DNA of 64,000 nucleotides. It comes from Talinum fruticosum. Its lineage: Eukaryota > Streptophyta > Magnoliopsida > Caryophyllales > Talinaceae. The notes beneath the pieces are model-generated. The model was not told the origin of the DNA. It saw only the letters and a list, made by a program, of their open reading frames with translations, and searched no databases. The position numbers were made by a program, and so were the translations under genes. This document shows positions 33,546 to 45,830 of this stretch, in pieces. Position 1 is the first letter of the stretch. Each line of letters starts with the position of its first letter. The DNA is taken from positions 1,825,501 to 1,889,500 of the forward strand of contig JAITYX010000090.1 in NCBI GenBank assembly GCA_021018815.1. The letters run 5' to 3'.

Positions 33546-35659
33546 CTATCCATACCTCTCCTCGGCCCCATTCCCTCAACTTCATTCTTACACACACTGT
33601 GAAGGTAATTCTGAGGCTCATGCCTCCATCCCAGTTAAGGAGCCCTAACAGTCTATTCAATATAAACAGGATATTATGAAACTTTTAAAAGTTCCATATT
33701 TTGTATCTATATCCTAGATAACTCTCTCAATCTCTATGAGAGGTTTGGCGATCATATTGGACTTGAAGCACCCACACGTTCGAGAAGATCATCCTTTCAT
33801 AAAAATATCGGCTATCTAAGATGTAGTAGGGACATACTCATGAATATCACCTTGAAAAACCCGTTCTCGTAGCATGCTTATCCTGAACAGGATTCACTGG
33901 AGAGACTTGCAAATGCATGAAACTTTGACTTCCAAGAAAGGAGCTTTTGATAACTAACTAAACCGGTCAAATACCTTGCTAGTAAACTACTCATCTTTTG
34001 TTAATGAGATTGCCCATACTTGCTCATAGAAAGTTCTTTGTTAATTATTACTATCAAGGACACAAGAGTGATATAACCCATAAAAGTGAAAGAAAATTCA
34101 TTCTGGAGAGTTTGAAGTCCATTAAAAAAATCATAATAGCCACTTCTTTTCCCAGGGCCAACTCCATCGTCCTCTCCTTCGTGCCCTTTCCCTCAGGCTT
34201 CAGTGTCTGTGGCCGTGTCTGTGGCTGTACTGCAACTTTGCCTATGCTCTGCACAAAGCTTTTCCATTCAACCTCTTTAGAAGCATTGCAAGGTGAGCAG
34301 AATTGACGTGATCATCACTGGTTTAGCAGTTCAGCAGCTCCACCTTGTGCAGCCCATCCTTGTAACAGCTAACTCGGTCCAACTTAAGTGTGATCTTTAC
34401 CCGACATTGCGATCTGGAAACATTGACTTCATAGATCCTCTAATATCATCAAGTTTTCAGCCTTAAGGTGATCATTCCGCTTAATGTGTTTCAGCAGCTT
34501 GCCGGCAAATTTATCTATGCTCAGATTCTTCATCTCACCTCAAGTACCAGCATTTGAGAGAGCCTTTGGACAATCAATACACTTGATGCAAATTTACAGG
34601 AAATAGATGGAGCCTGACACCTCGGCAGGTGCCGTTGTTGGACATGTGTAGCAAAGACTTAAGTATTGCAGAGGACGGAACATGTTGAAATTTCCCAGGA
34701 CTGAACACACTTATAGATGCCACATTTGTTTTACCAGTTTATATTGTGTCTCAGGAGTTCTTCTGCAAAAGACTGAATTTTGGGCATTATCCGCACTTCT
34801 CTTCAGCTACGATGAGAGACGCTATCCAACTGATTCCAACATTGTCAATAAAGCAACTTCAATCTGAAAACACCAGAGAGGATCAAGTACAATTCAGATT
34901 AGATGAGCCCTCTTTAATCATAATACATTCAAAAAGTCGGTAGATGAGCTGTTTCAGCATGAATAAATCAAGAATCAACAAGTATCGAGACTTGAACCAT
35001 TGACACTTCAGAATTGAAGATGAGCTTCAATAGCGCATGGAGGCAATAACATACCAGCAATATTACAGCTAAACAGCACCCAGTTTGCACTGCAGCTAGC
35101 CAGGACCCTAGGTCTCTAGGGGAAAGGTTGTACAGACTTATCCCTAATCGAATCATATAAAGGTTGTTTCTAAATGACCTGCATAGAAATATTTTGGTAC
35201 CAAACAGAACTGGTAATAGCATCAGCAATTGGATATTTTCACAAGAAACTACCTGGAGTACCTAGGATTTAAAAATATGGACTTCTCAAACTTTAAATGC
35301 CTCTCAACTCAAATTTAAACATAACATAGTTGATTTCGAGATGACATGGCATGAAAAAACAACAATATTAAGGTGAGTTTAACGGACCATAGCTTGAGGC
35401 TTATTTCCAGAAAACAGCATTGTCTCGAAGGGGTAATATGACAACTGAATTAACCAGCACATATAAAAAATAAAAGATAAAAAAACAGCAAGGACAATCA
35501 TATTGCATGGACCAAAATGCAGCTATACATCTATCTTGGTTGATAACTAACAAGTCACAATGTTTTGGATTCCCATATATCTCAGACTTTACCAATTCTG
35601 ACAGTGGATCACGATATGAGGGTACACAGAAAGAAAATTACCGATAAAATATATTCTTT
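33546..35659. other. Region 3' of the AFB gene, no gene assigned
   Basis: This holds the AFB 3' UTR and unassigned sequence. Two short minus-strand frames look mildly coding: 34535-34436 (SIDKFAGKLLKHIKRNDHLK) and 34400-34323 (VKITLKLDRVSCYKDGLHKV). I do not recognise them. Confidence 0.4.
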
Positions 35660-38600
35660 TTAAAGCATGAGGACAAATGGTGGGGCATCTTTTCTCGGTC
35701 CAGCCACAGTACGATACACATAAACTTTATTAGCATGACACTCATCAGCTTCTTCATCCTTGATCACCTCGACATTCAGCCTTGGCATTTTACTTGCTAA
35801 CACACGGCAAGCACTCATTGTTACATTGCATGCTGACATCCAAAGAGACCTCATTGATTCATATCTATCCAAACCCGAAAGAAGGGCAGCATTCCCAAAG
35901 GGGCAATCCCTTATCTCCAGCCGCCTCAGCTTAGGGCAGCCTCCTAGAACGCATTGCATGCCATAGTCGCTGCTTCCGGCAAAAGCCACAGATAGGGTCT
36001 CAAGGTTTTTGGCATATTTGCCAATATATTCAAAAGTGAGATCAGTCAATAAGCCAGAAACAGCAAGTCTTCTGAGCTTCATACAACCTTTTACCACTGC
36101 ACCAAAAGCTTCATCCATGGGTTCATTGGTCAAGTGGTCAGGTTGGCCAGGATTCATTATGCAGAGACGGAAGTGGGTAAAATCTGGGCAGTTTTGCACA
36201 ATGGTCGCCACAGCAGCATTAGTCATCTGACAGCAGAAATATAGGACATAGTGGAGCCTGGGGCATCCGTATGAGACAGCAACAAACCCAGACTCAGTGA
36301 CCCCATGGACAATATCAGCATCAAATGGACTTGCAGGAAATACTCTAAGTTCCTCGAGCAATGGGCAGCAGGATCCAACAGCCTCCAGACCTTTATCGCC
36401 AACGGTGTCAAGCACCTGAAACAAAAGAATTGCAGAAATGGAACCAGAAGTAAATGCAGTGAACATAGCATATGGTCAATTTTCTGTGATGTCTAAGTTA
36501 ATCTGGGAAACTGGCACAGCAGTACAAAGGTCTAAATATCATTTAGATGGTTATGTTAATTTCTTGTTCTATGAAAATCTCAGATGACCTCTGTAATAGT
36601 TGGGGCTAATTTCTGAGATCCACCAAAAATTTAGTGCTTTAAGAACTTCAGACTAACTGGAAGTTCAAGAGCTTCTCTATCAATTTTTGAGCAGCAAATA
36701 TATCTAATTGAGCATAACCAACCATCAATAATGGAAACAGTTTCAATGGGCAAACGACCTAAACTGCAAGTCATCTAACTAATGTTGAAAGCCAATATAT
36801 ATATGCACCATAATCAAAACTTTGCTCCACTTTAGAGTTTAGATAACTTGATTACTAGTAGGACATATCATTCACATGGAGAAAAAATATACCAAGAAAT
36901 GCGGCAAATAAAATAAACTGGTGGGGCAGAGACACACATACATTTCAAGCATAATAGGGCCTTGTCCTCTATTTACCATGGATGTTGGAACTTTTTCCTT
37001 CATTCTAAACAAATAGGACATGGATACTCCAGTTCATCATGAACATAAGCAGTCAATAATCTCATTTATTGACTCACAAACAATTGAAATCTATCAAACA
37101 TTGGAGACTAAGTTAGATAGCTACCCATAGGCGCTGAAGATTTGGGCAGTGACCAAGAAGCTGAGCAAGTTCATTGCATTGTAAAGTTGCCTCGCTCAAA
37201 TTCAAAAATGTCAGCCCCGAGCAAGCAGGATATAGAAGAGGCAAATACAGTGAATTAGCCTCCCATAAACCCGAGAGTGTGTGAAGACCCCTGTAGTTGT
37301 TAAATACACTTTCAAGACCTGCATACTGGCTTGGGTGGAGCTCCTGAGAGAAGCCACCAGTGCCAAGCTGCACCAACCAAGGAGCATTCACAAGCAATCT
37401 ATGTAACTGCTCCAGAGTAACATTTTTGTTGACCTTCAAAACCTTCAAAGATTTGCACCTAGCTACAAGTCTCTCAAGGGAAGAAAAACTGACTTCAAAG
37501 TGGAGATTGGAGAAGTTTAGAATTTCCAATGATGTTAAGTTTTCAGGAAAGCAACTCAGCCAACTGCCACTGCGCTCTTCAATGCCATTCTCCTGAATGT
37601 CTAGCTCGACCAGGGTCCTGGTAAAAAATGTGAATTCATAATCAGACAAGAACTACTTCACTAACAAAAGTAGAAAACAGTACGCTTTTCAAGAACCAAC
37701 ATAAAATTTGACCAAGAAGTCGTCAGAAATAGCCTCTCCGCTTTTGCAGGGTAAGCTTACTTAAATCTGGACCACCTGTAGACCTGCCTCAATAGGATCC
37801 ACAACTAGTCGTTGGTTGTTGATAAAAAAATTTAGAGAGTGTTATTGGGTGAAGAACTAATTAGATAAGCATAGGAGTAATGTTCGACAAGGCTACATAA
37901 TCTGAATTTGAGCAAGAAGTCTTCAGAAATAGCCTCTCTGCTTTTCCAGGGTAAGCTTACTTAAATCTGGACCACCCATAGACCTGCCTCAATAGGATCC
38001 ACAACTGGTCGTTGGTTGTAGATAAAAAAATTGAGTGTTATTGGGTGAAGAAATAATTAGATAAGCATAGGAGTAATGTTCGACAAGGCTACATAATCTG
38101 AATAACTGCATTTAGTGTTAATTCAGCTTTACAAGCCATACACTTAATGGCCGAGCCAATGTATGATAAATCACAACCCTTGCAAGTCAGGAATTGCCCA
38201 TCCAAGATGAGCTAATATTGTCTTATTATGAAGCTGAGATGAGTTGGCATGAGATATCCTTCAATTAATAGTCGGCAACTAAATGCAAGCAAATACAAGA
38301 ACAAAGTGTAGTATGGTCAAAAATAAAACTCAATAGTTAGCATCCATAGGCATGAACAACAGTAGTAAATAGCAAGCTGAATGAACCACCAAGAGAACCA
38401 ATCAAGCATATATATCAACAACGCCACATAGTCTTGTCACTATTGCCTCTATTAGGGCTTTGTCAATAATGAAATTAACCCTTTCTAAAGACATTAATTT
38501 CTCAGATTCAAGATGTGGTCACAATTGTCAATTTCATCTTTGAAAAATGACTCTTTCATAAGCAATCAACCAGGTGGAATGAGGGAAACAGGATAGTCAC

Positions 38601-39780
38601 AAGTGTTTTTGGAATTATACAAAATTGGCAACTTGGTTGAAAATTACATTTTCCTTTCTATGGTTGGGGTGGGGAGAGGGGTTAGGACTTAGGAAAAGAT
38701 AACGCTTTCATGGCCACAAAACATGTGGTTAGAGTTGTGATTCTCTAACGATATGTATGGGACCGTGGCATTAAAAGGGACAACTGATAATCACTTATAA
38801 GGCAAATGTCATATCAGCAAAATTAGGCAAGCAGAATGGAAAAGGAACAGAAAAGGAATCAAAACACATGTTTAATTTACCAATTTCAATCCTTATCACA
38901 AGCCAAATGGACGCAAAAAGAGAAAGTCCGTCTCTTTCCATTATGAACCCAACTGCAAAATATACATTCCACATATATCCAACAAGCACTAACAAACTTC
39001 CCTGGATTTACCATAAGAAAATTGCCTAACAGGAAACCTTTCAGAATGTAAGAAAAATGCTTGATTCCCAAATGATTCAATAACCAGATCTCTAGCTCAT
39101 CACTGCAGGGATAACTAACAGATTCAGCAGTTCCCCAGAGAGGAAATTTAAAAGCCATACTATAAATATTAAAACAATCAAGTTCTACACCAATTGCATG
39201 TAAAATACACAAGAGGGGGCAAGTAGAAAGAGTGGAAAAAAAGGAAGCGAGAGGGAGAGAAAAGCCACTTACTTGCAATGAGTGGCAACAGCAGCAAGGC
39301 CATCAGTGCTGAACCCATCACAGCTGAGAAGGGAGAGCCTTTTGAAGTTAGGAAAAGACATAGCCAAGAACTCCATGCTATCATCACTCAGACTCATCCT
39401 TTTCAACCTAAGTTCCTCAAGAAAGGGGTAAGATTTAGCAAAGCAAACAAGCCAAGGGTGAATGTCAGCCCCCAATTCTCAGGCACCAAATTGAAATCTG
39501 AAAATCTAGGCTTCCCTTTCAGAGTAACACTCCTAATATTTGGGAACCTCCTGGCAACAATCTCAGGTGAAACAGCATAGCAATTGCCAATATATACATG
39601 GGTTCTGCTCCATCTCTCAGCACTATACCAATCTTTGCAAACTAATGACACTGAGCTTCTATCTTTGTGGGACTCCAGCAACCCTAAAACTTTCTCTAAT
39701 ACTTCATCTGGGAATGACGATACCCTTTGCCCAGATTCTGAATTCGATGAATCTTTGCACTTCTTTGAAATTGACCCCAT
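35660..39780 (-). CDS. AFB: TIR1/AFB-family auxin receptor F-box protein, one-base frame break in exon 1
   Basis: The receptor joins an SCF ubiquitin ligase and, with auxin, binds Aux/IAA repressors. Exons on the minus strand are 39780-39273, 37617-37125 and 36415-35660. The F-box (about residues 22-60) reads [13 protein letters not shown] and [13 protein letters not shown]. Leucine-rich repeats follow, including [38 protein letters not shown] and [12 protein letters not shown], ending [15 protein letters not shown]. Exon 1 breaks frame between PENWG and ADIHPW, at a run of five C on the plus strand (39469-39473), where six would restore it. The splice phase into exon 2 also demands one more base. 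With it the protein would be about 585 aa, normal for the family. From memory it resembles the AFB6-like clade, which Arabidopsis lacks. Clade placement is unverified. Confidence 0.9.
36416..37124 (-). other. AFB intron 2
   Basis: The donor TGG|GTAGCT and the acceptor TTGTTTCAG are phase 0. Part of this intron (36600-37115) is the source of, or sister to, the duplicate at 33180-33285. Confidence 0.8.
37618..39272 (-). other. AFB intron 1 with an internal tandem duplication
   Basis: The donor CAA|GTAAGT and the acceptor TTTTTTACCAG are phase 2. A roughly 205-bp direct duplication lies at about 37707-38105. The remainder is ordinary intron sequence. Confidence 0.85.
37707..38105. repeat. Two tandem copies of a roughly 205-bp unit
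   Basis: Both copies contain GTAAGCTTACTTAAATCTGG, TCAATAGGATCCACAACT and AGGAGTAATGTTCGACAAGG. The second copy has a short deletion near 38030. Confidence 0.9.
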
Positions 39781-40400
39781 CTCGCTTTTCTTCCCCAACC
39801 CTCTTTTTTTCTGAATTTGCTCAAACAAGTGCCCTAAAGAAAACCGAAATAGGAAACTTTTATAGAACCCACAAACTATAAGAAGAAATCTGTAAGATTA
39901 AGGAAACAAGAAACCCAGATGGAAAAACAATGCAGAAAACCAAATGGGGAGGAAAAGAGTGACCTCATATGTCATAATGAGAAAAGGGGAAATGCTCTCA
40001 CAACATCTCAAAAGGAAAATTAGTAGAAAATTAGGAAAAGGAGTGGACCTACAAGGATGAGGAGGAAGCAGTGGTTGTACCTAGCGCACTAAGTGCTTTG
40101 TACTTGAGCGTTGAAAAAGGGAAAAAAACAAAGAAGAAAACAAGATTTACCCAGTAATTCCTTCTGGATAATAATTATTGGGTTCCTTTAACAAAAGCAA
40201 AAAATTGAAATTTCTAGGTTCTAATAGCCACGCACAAATGGCGAACACCTAAGACTCCATTGAAGAACACAAATGGGCAGAGAGAGAGAGAAAGAGTTAT
40301 TTGGGTTTGGGGTCAGCCATTAGAAAGGGTGAGAGAAGAGAGATATTAAGGGAACTAATATATAGCAAAGGAAGTTAATTGGAGGAGAGGAAGAAGGTTA
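39781..40400 (-). promoter_or_regulatory. AFB leader and proximal promoter
   Basis: The sequence upstream of the AFB ATG is purine-rich on the plus strand, with a GA repeat at about 40278-40296. No TATA box is assigned. Confidence 0.4.
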
Positions 40401-41858
40401 ATGGAAGCTGAGATCCGCCATGACAGAATCAATCTATCTGTGAACGATGAATATGAAATTACATGCACTTCCGCTTTTAATTGAATCTTTTGGAACATCC
40501 CAAGAGCCAATTCCCAAAAAAAAAAAAAAAAAACCAACAGGGATGGGAGTGACTGTGATTCCTTCACCTTTCTTAGCGTATTATAGCAAAAAGCAAACGG
40601 CTGTATTAAAAATACATTTGTGTAAATTACATTAAGAAATATACAAACTCCTGCCCCTTTTTTCGTATGTCTATGATTTTATATATATATATATATATAT
40701 ATATGATTTTTGTGGTATATATGGATAGTGGTATTGAAAATGGGGCTTTGTATATAATAACTAAAATGAGATTTGATAGAAATTTATGATTCTAAATAGT
40801 TTTGCATTATTTTTTAATAAAAATTGAATATTTTGTAAGAAATAAGAATATATGACAAAATATATTTATTAATAAATCTACTTATCCAATTAAAAAAAGA
40901 TAAAACAAACTATTTAAACATTAGATACATGTACATACTAGTATAATTTAATAGCGCCTATTAATTAGAATTATTCAACTTTGAGTGAACTTCAATCATA
41001 TATTTTGGATCAGATATAAATAAAGTTCGGATTGAATCAATTTCGAGTGATGATACATTGTACAGGTTGGATCAACTTCGGTTTTTAAGATTTAGATGTG
41101 TGAATTTTTAATTAATGTTTTTTTGATAATGTCAAATAGTAATTTTTTTTTTTTTATAGAAAATAGTAGCTTAGCTTTGGATGTGAGGTGCTTTTATCTG
41201 AAATAAGCTGACACCACCAAAAGACAGAAAAAGAAAGAGGAGATAGAAAGTTTCTTACTGGCTCTGATAAATCAGCATCACCACCAGTACTACAGTACAG
41301 AGAAGGCTAAAGTGCGCCAGGGTGCTCAATGCGCTCAGCCAGTAAGAAATTGACATGTCATCACTAAACTCCAAAAACCCAGATAGTTGGAGTGCCAAGT
41401 GCGCCTAGCGTGTACTCTACAGTATTTATGTGTAGTGGGGATTCTCGTCTTTGGTTGGCCAATTTGAAGGGAATAAACATTTTATGCCCTAAATGATTTA
41501 TTTGGGATTTTGAAATGTATTATGGGCTTGTGTTTTTTCTCTTTATTTATGATGGATATTTATCATTAGTATTAGGCATCAATCAGTATTTATTAGCACC
41601 GATACGTAGCAATTAGTACTTCCTTCGTTTCACAAAATTTATTGGTTTTGAGTTGTGAGGGAATGTTAAGAAAATATAAAATTTATAATAAAATTTATAT
41701 TAAATAATTAAATTGTCCTAAGGTTTTATAAGAATTAAAGAAAATTAATTAAAAAAGAGAAGAAAAAAATTAATTAACGAAGACAAAAATGGTAAACTAA
41801 TCAAGTAACATGCATAATGAAACAAATGGAATATTGATCAATATTTATTAGCACATAA
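40401..41858. other. AT-rich intergenic DNA
   Basis: It contains an A-run (40517-40532), an (AT)n tract (40681-40704) and a 14-bp inverted repeat TTTCTTACTGGCT / AGCCAGTAAGAAA (about 41252 and 41337). No gene was recognised. Confidence 0.5.
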
Positions 41859-42433
41859 GAGTCTGTTCGTTTCAATTGTTAAAACTAGCGGTTATAGCGT
41901 TTATAGCGTTTATGAGTCAGTTATGAGTCTGTTATGAGTCGTTATGAGTTGTTATGAGTCATTACGAGCTGTTATGAGTCAGTTATAATTAGCGGTTATA
42001 GCTGTTATGGGTTGTATAGCGGTTATAAGCTACTATAGCGGTTATGAGCGGTTATAAGTCGTTATAATAGTAATAATAATATTAAATAATTAACTTTTTA
42101 ATAATAATAATATTTTTATTTTTATTTTTATTTTTATTTTTATTTTTATTTTTATTTTTATTTTTATTTTTATTTTTATTTTTATTATTTTATTGTTATT
42201 ATCATCGTTATTATTATTATTATTTTATTGTTACTATTATTATTATTTATTATTATTATTATCATTATTGATATTATTATTATTGTTATAAAATTGTCGC
42301 AAGAGTATTATAACGATGACAATGACGATCATTATAATAACAAGTTACAACGTCGATAATGATAATAACAATAATAATTATAGTAACGATAATACTAAAA
42401 TTTTGAAATATAATAATATTTTTTAGCAATAAC

Positions 42434-42493
<60 letters not shown>

Positions 42494-42616
42494 CGCTATT
42501 ATTATTATTATTATTAATATAGCAATAATCATAGTAATAATAGTAGTAGTAATAATAATAGTAATAATAATAATAATTATTATAATAATAATAATAATAG
42601 TACTAGTAGTAGTAAC

Positions 42617-42666
<50 letters not shown>

Positions 42667-42670
42667 TAAT

Positions 42671-42735
<65 letters not shown>

Positions 42736-43086
42736 GTAGTAGTAGTAATAATAATAATAATAATTTTTTCTTAATTATAATAATAATAATAATAATAATT
42801 ATTATTATTATAATTATTATTATTATCATAAATAATAATCATCACAATAATAATAATATGAGTTTATTAGTCGTTATAGTGGATAGCTATTATAGCGGTT
42901 ATAACTAGTTGTTATGAGTCGTTATGAGTCTGCTATGAGCTGTTATAGCGTTTATTAGCGGTTATGAGCGGTTATGAGCGTTTATTAACGTTTATGAGCG
43001 GTTATGAGCGGTTATGAGCGTTTATGAGCGGTTATTAGCGGTTAGCGGTTATAAACGCTTTTATAAATGCTAAAACGAACAGTATC
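41859..43086. mobile_element. Element with CTGTTCGTTT inverted ends, filled by minisatellite and trinucleotide repeats
   Basis: The left end AGTCTGTTCGTTTCAATTG and the right end TAAAACGAACAGTAT are inverted copies. Inside each end is a 10-bp minisatellite of GTTATGAGCG/GTTATAGCGG/GTTATGAGTC units (about 41890-42065 and 42885-43055). Between them lies about 800 bp of trinucleotide repeat. No coding potential exists beyond artefactual Tyr/Asn/Ile runs. Confidence 0.65.
42066..42884. repeat. Large ATT/AAT microsatellite island with an (ATTTTT)n block
   Basis: About a dozen (ATTTTT) units at 42113-42186 are followed by long alternating blocks of ATT and AAT with ATC, AGT and AAC variants up to 42860. 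Several blocks switch strand sense, so the tract can pair with itself. Confidence 0.95.
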
Positions 43087-43569
43087 CTTATTGGTTGTCA
43101 ATCAATATTTATTTGATTAACACTTGCTCATATTTTCTAGTTATAATTTTTTATGTATTCAACATTTGTTGGTGCTCGATCAACAATAAATACTAATGAT
43201 AAGTTGAAAAGAACAAATCTACAATGCTCCTTCATTTTCATTTTATTTGTTTGCTATTTCTTTTTGAGATATTCTGTATTTGTATCCTTTGCTTAGTTTT
43301 TAAATGTAAATTTTAATACTATAAAGTAAGTGGAAAAGGGATGACATTCAATAAGTAAACATCCTAAAAAATAAAAAATTAAAAAGTAGTCATATATGAT
43401 GTATTAGTATCATAAGAGCAGTAGCAGTGTAGCAGTGTAGCCTTGCCTTTTTTTTTGTTAAAGGGTAAGAATAACAACTAGCAAGTAATCCTTCTCATAA
43501 GAGTTCTACCTAAGTTGTCCGCAATTAAAATGGAGAGAAATAAGGAAGAAGGGATAGAATACCAAGCTA

Positions 43570-45105
43570 AAGTAGAAGAAATACAAAGACCAAACTTATC
43601 CACCAAGTCGCAGCTTGATTCCCTTCTCTATAAGTATGATGAATAAAGATTTGATTGCATCTCCGAAGAAAACACCGAATTTCATGAATAAGCATCCGGA
43701 TTCCCCGCGGGACTTAGATTTCACCTCTAATTGCTTTAATGACTGTTTGGTTATCCATTTCCAAAATAATATAGCGAAACTCAAGCATAGACTATAGCTC
43801 GACGCCATTTCTCATAGTGGTAGCTTCGCGAAAAGAACCAAAGTTGACCCCAAATTAGTTGTACCAACTTGAAGAAATTTGTCATCTCAACCTCCGATCA
43901 TGAAACCTCCCATCGTTGAAGAAGACCTCAAACCATCGAAGTTGACTTTGATAAATCCAACAGGTGGTTTCGCCAAAATCTTATTGGTATTGTTGAAACA
44001 AAGAGAAATGGGTGAAGAAGAAGGGTTGAAATGTTGATCCAGTCCGCACCTAGATCGCCATTTATCCCGAAAAGATTTGGCCGGTAGGATAGTAGCAATG
44101 GAATTAAAAGATCCATTGTTGAAAATTATATCATTCCTACTCTTCAAAATACTACATAACAAATGAATCATTTGGATCATCCGATTTGATTTTCTTAGCT
44201 CTCTAAATGAATAAATAATATGATTCGAATAGCAATCTGAAAATTGCTTACGTTCACCTCCAACCACTTGTGCCGAAAAGTTTTGTCCCAAATATCTAAG
44301 ACACAAGTGCATTGTGAGAAAAGACTCGTCAATTAATTCACCATGGGCCCGACAAAGCGGGAAAATAGTGTCAATATTAATTGTCTTTCAACCAGAGTTA
44401 TCTCGAGTAGATAATGCATTGTGACCAATTTTCCACAAAAATATTTTCAACTTAGACACCAAATCCATGTTCCAAATTCACGTAAAATTCCACGAATATA
44501 AACTAGTGGGAATTTTATGGGCATTTCAAGTGGCGAGACTTAGTGGTGAACTTTTCGCTGCTGGATAACCCCCAGAGAGACGAGTCTTCAATATCATGAG
44601 AAGGGATAGGGATAGTCTTAATAGCATGACAAACCTTCGTGGAATAAAAGAATTAAGACATACCAAATCCTATTATTTTTCGAAAGTGAAGCAATCACTT
44701 ACTCGTAGCATCTAAGAGAGGAATATTCGAGAGGATGTTGTCATGAAAGTCCAAGAAACTATAATTTCCACACCAAGTATCCAGATCGAATTTCGTCTTT
44801 TTTCCATTAAGTATTTTCCATCGTAAACCCCTTTTAAAAAGCTCTCTTTCCTTGAGTAAATATTTCCAAGTACAAGAATCTGATGTCTTACTTTTCCTTG
44901 AGAAAAAATCCTTAGCTAATGGGTACTTGGATCTCATAATTTTTCCCTATAAGTTGTTCTCAACAAATAAATATATCCACACAAGTTTGCAAGGAAAGTC
45001 TTGGTTGACCGCTTCAACTTTTCTTATGCCTAGTCCTCCCAACTTCTTAGGAGTGCAGATTTTATCGCATGCTACCATAGGTAACCCTTTTGTCATAACT
45101 TCTTA
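43570..45105 (-). mobile_element. LINE ORF2 remnant, minus strand, with RNase H
   Basis: In minus-strand order: CTPKKLGGLGIRKVEAVNQ (about 45055), MRSKYPLAKDF and LFKRGLRWKILNGKKTKF (44937-44760), ILKSRNDIIFNNG (about 44150), KPPVGFIKVNFDG (about 43950), then LEMDNQTVIKAI and HTYREGNQAATWW (about 43760-43600). These are the C-terminal LINE regions through RNase H. In-frame stops and frame shifts show that it is dead. The reverse-transcriptase core is missing. Confidence 0.8.
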
Positions 45106-45234
45106 GGAGTGCAGATCTCAAGAAATAAAAAAAACTAATATCCGACGAATAGTCTTGGTTGATCGCTTCAACTTTCAATAAATTTTTTATTTGCATGCCA
45201 TCTATGCATCACTTATTCATATTCATTGATTATT

Positions 45235-45640
45235 TTCCTCTAGGCGGCTTCATCAAAATCAATTGCGATGATACCTTTTCTTCGGCAAGAGCATCAACGA
45301 GGTTATGTTTTACGCGATTGGAAATAAGGTCTCATTCAAGTAGGTATTAGATTTATGTATAAGGCACCTATCCTTGTGGCTGAAGCTGTAATTATGCGAG
45401 ATGATATTAAAGTAGCAATAGAGACAGGTTTTACACACATACAAATTGAGAGAGACAATAAGTTAGTTATTCAGGCAGTTTAGGACATCATTCACATACT
45501 ATGGAGGATCCAGTCATTGGTTCATTACATACGAATTATGCTTTCATTGATTTCATGTTACTCAACTAATCATGTCTTTAGAGAAGGTAATATACCAGCT
45601 AATTATATTGCTAAATTATGATGTGTTATGAGGAATAGAG
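45235..45640 (+). mobile_element. Second LINE RNase H remnant, plus strand
   Basis: Plus-strand frames read GGFIKINCDDTFSSARAS, then VAEAVIMRDDIKVAIETGF, HIQIERDNKLVIQAV and HVFREGNIPANYIAKL, a plant LINE RNase H domain with stops and frame shifts. It points toward the end of the minus-strand LINE next to it. Confidence 0.75.
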
Positions 45641-45830
45641 TTACCTTTATATTCTCTCATTTTGAAGAGTTTTTATGTATTCTTACCGATGATAACATAG
45701 GTAGAGCCCTACAGAGAAGGGTTACCTAATGTTCTTTGTACTTACCCTCCAAAAAAATTAATTATTTTCTTTATATGAATAAAAATCACAGGCATTTTGT
45801 TAGCTATACATTAAAAAAAAAAAAAACCAT

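Noticed and set aside
34968..35228. 86-codon minus-strand frame 3' of AFB
   Set aside because: It is a hydrophobic composition typical of AT-rich UTR and has no family features.
42669..42908. Open frame with tyrosine, asparagine and isoleucine runs
   Set aside because: It is a translation of a trinucleotide microsatellite.
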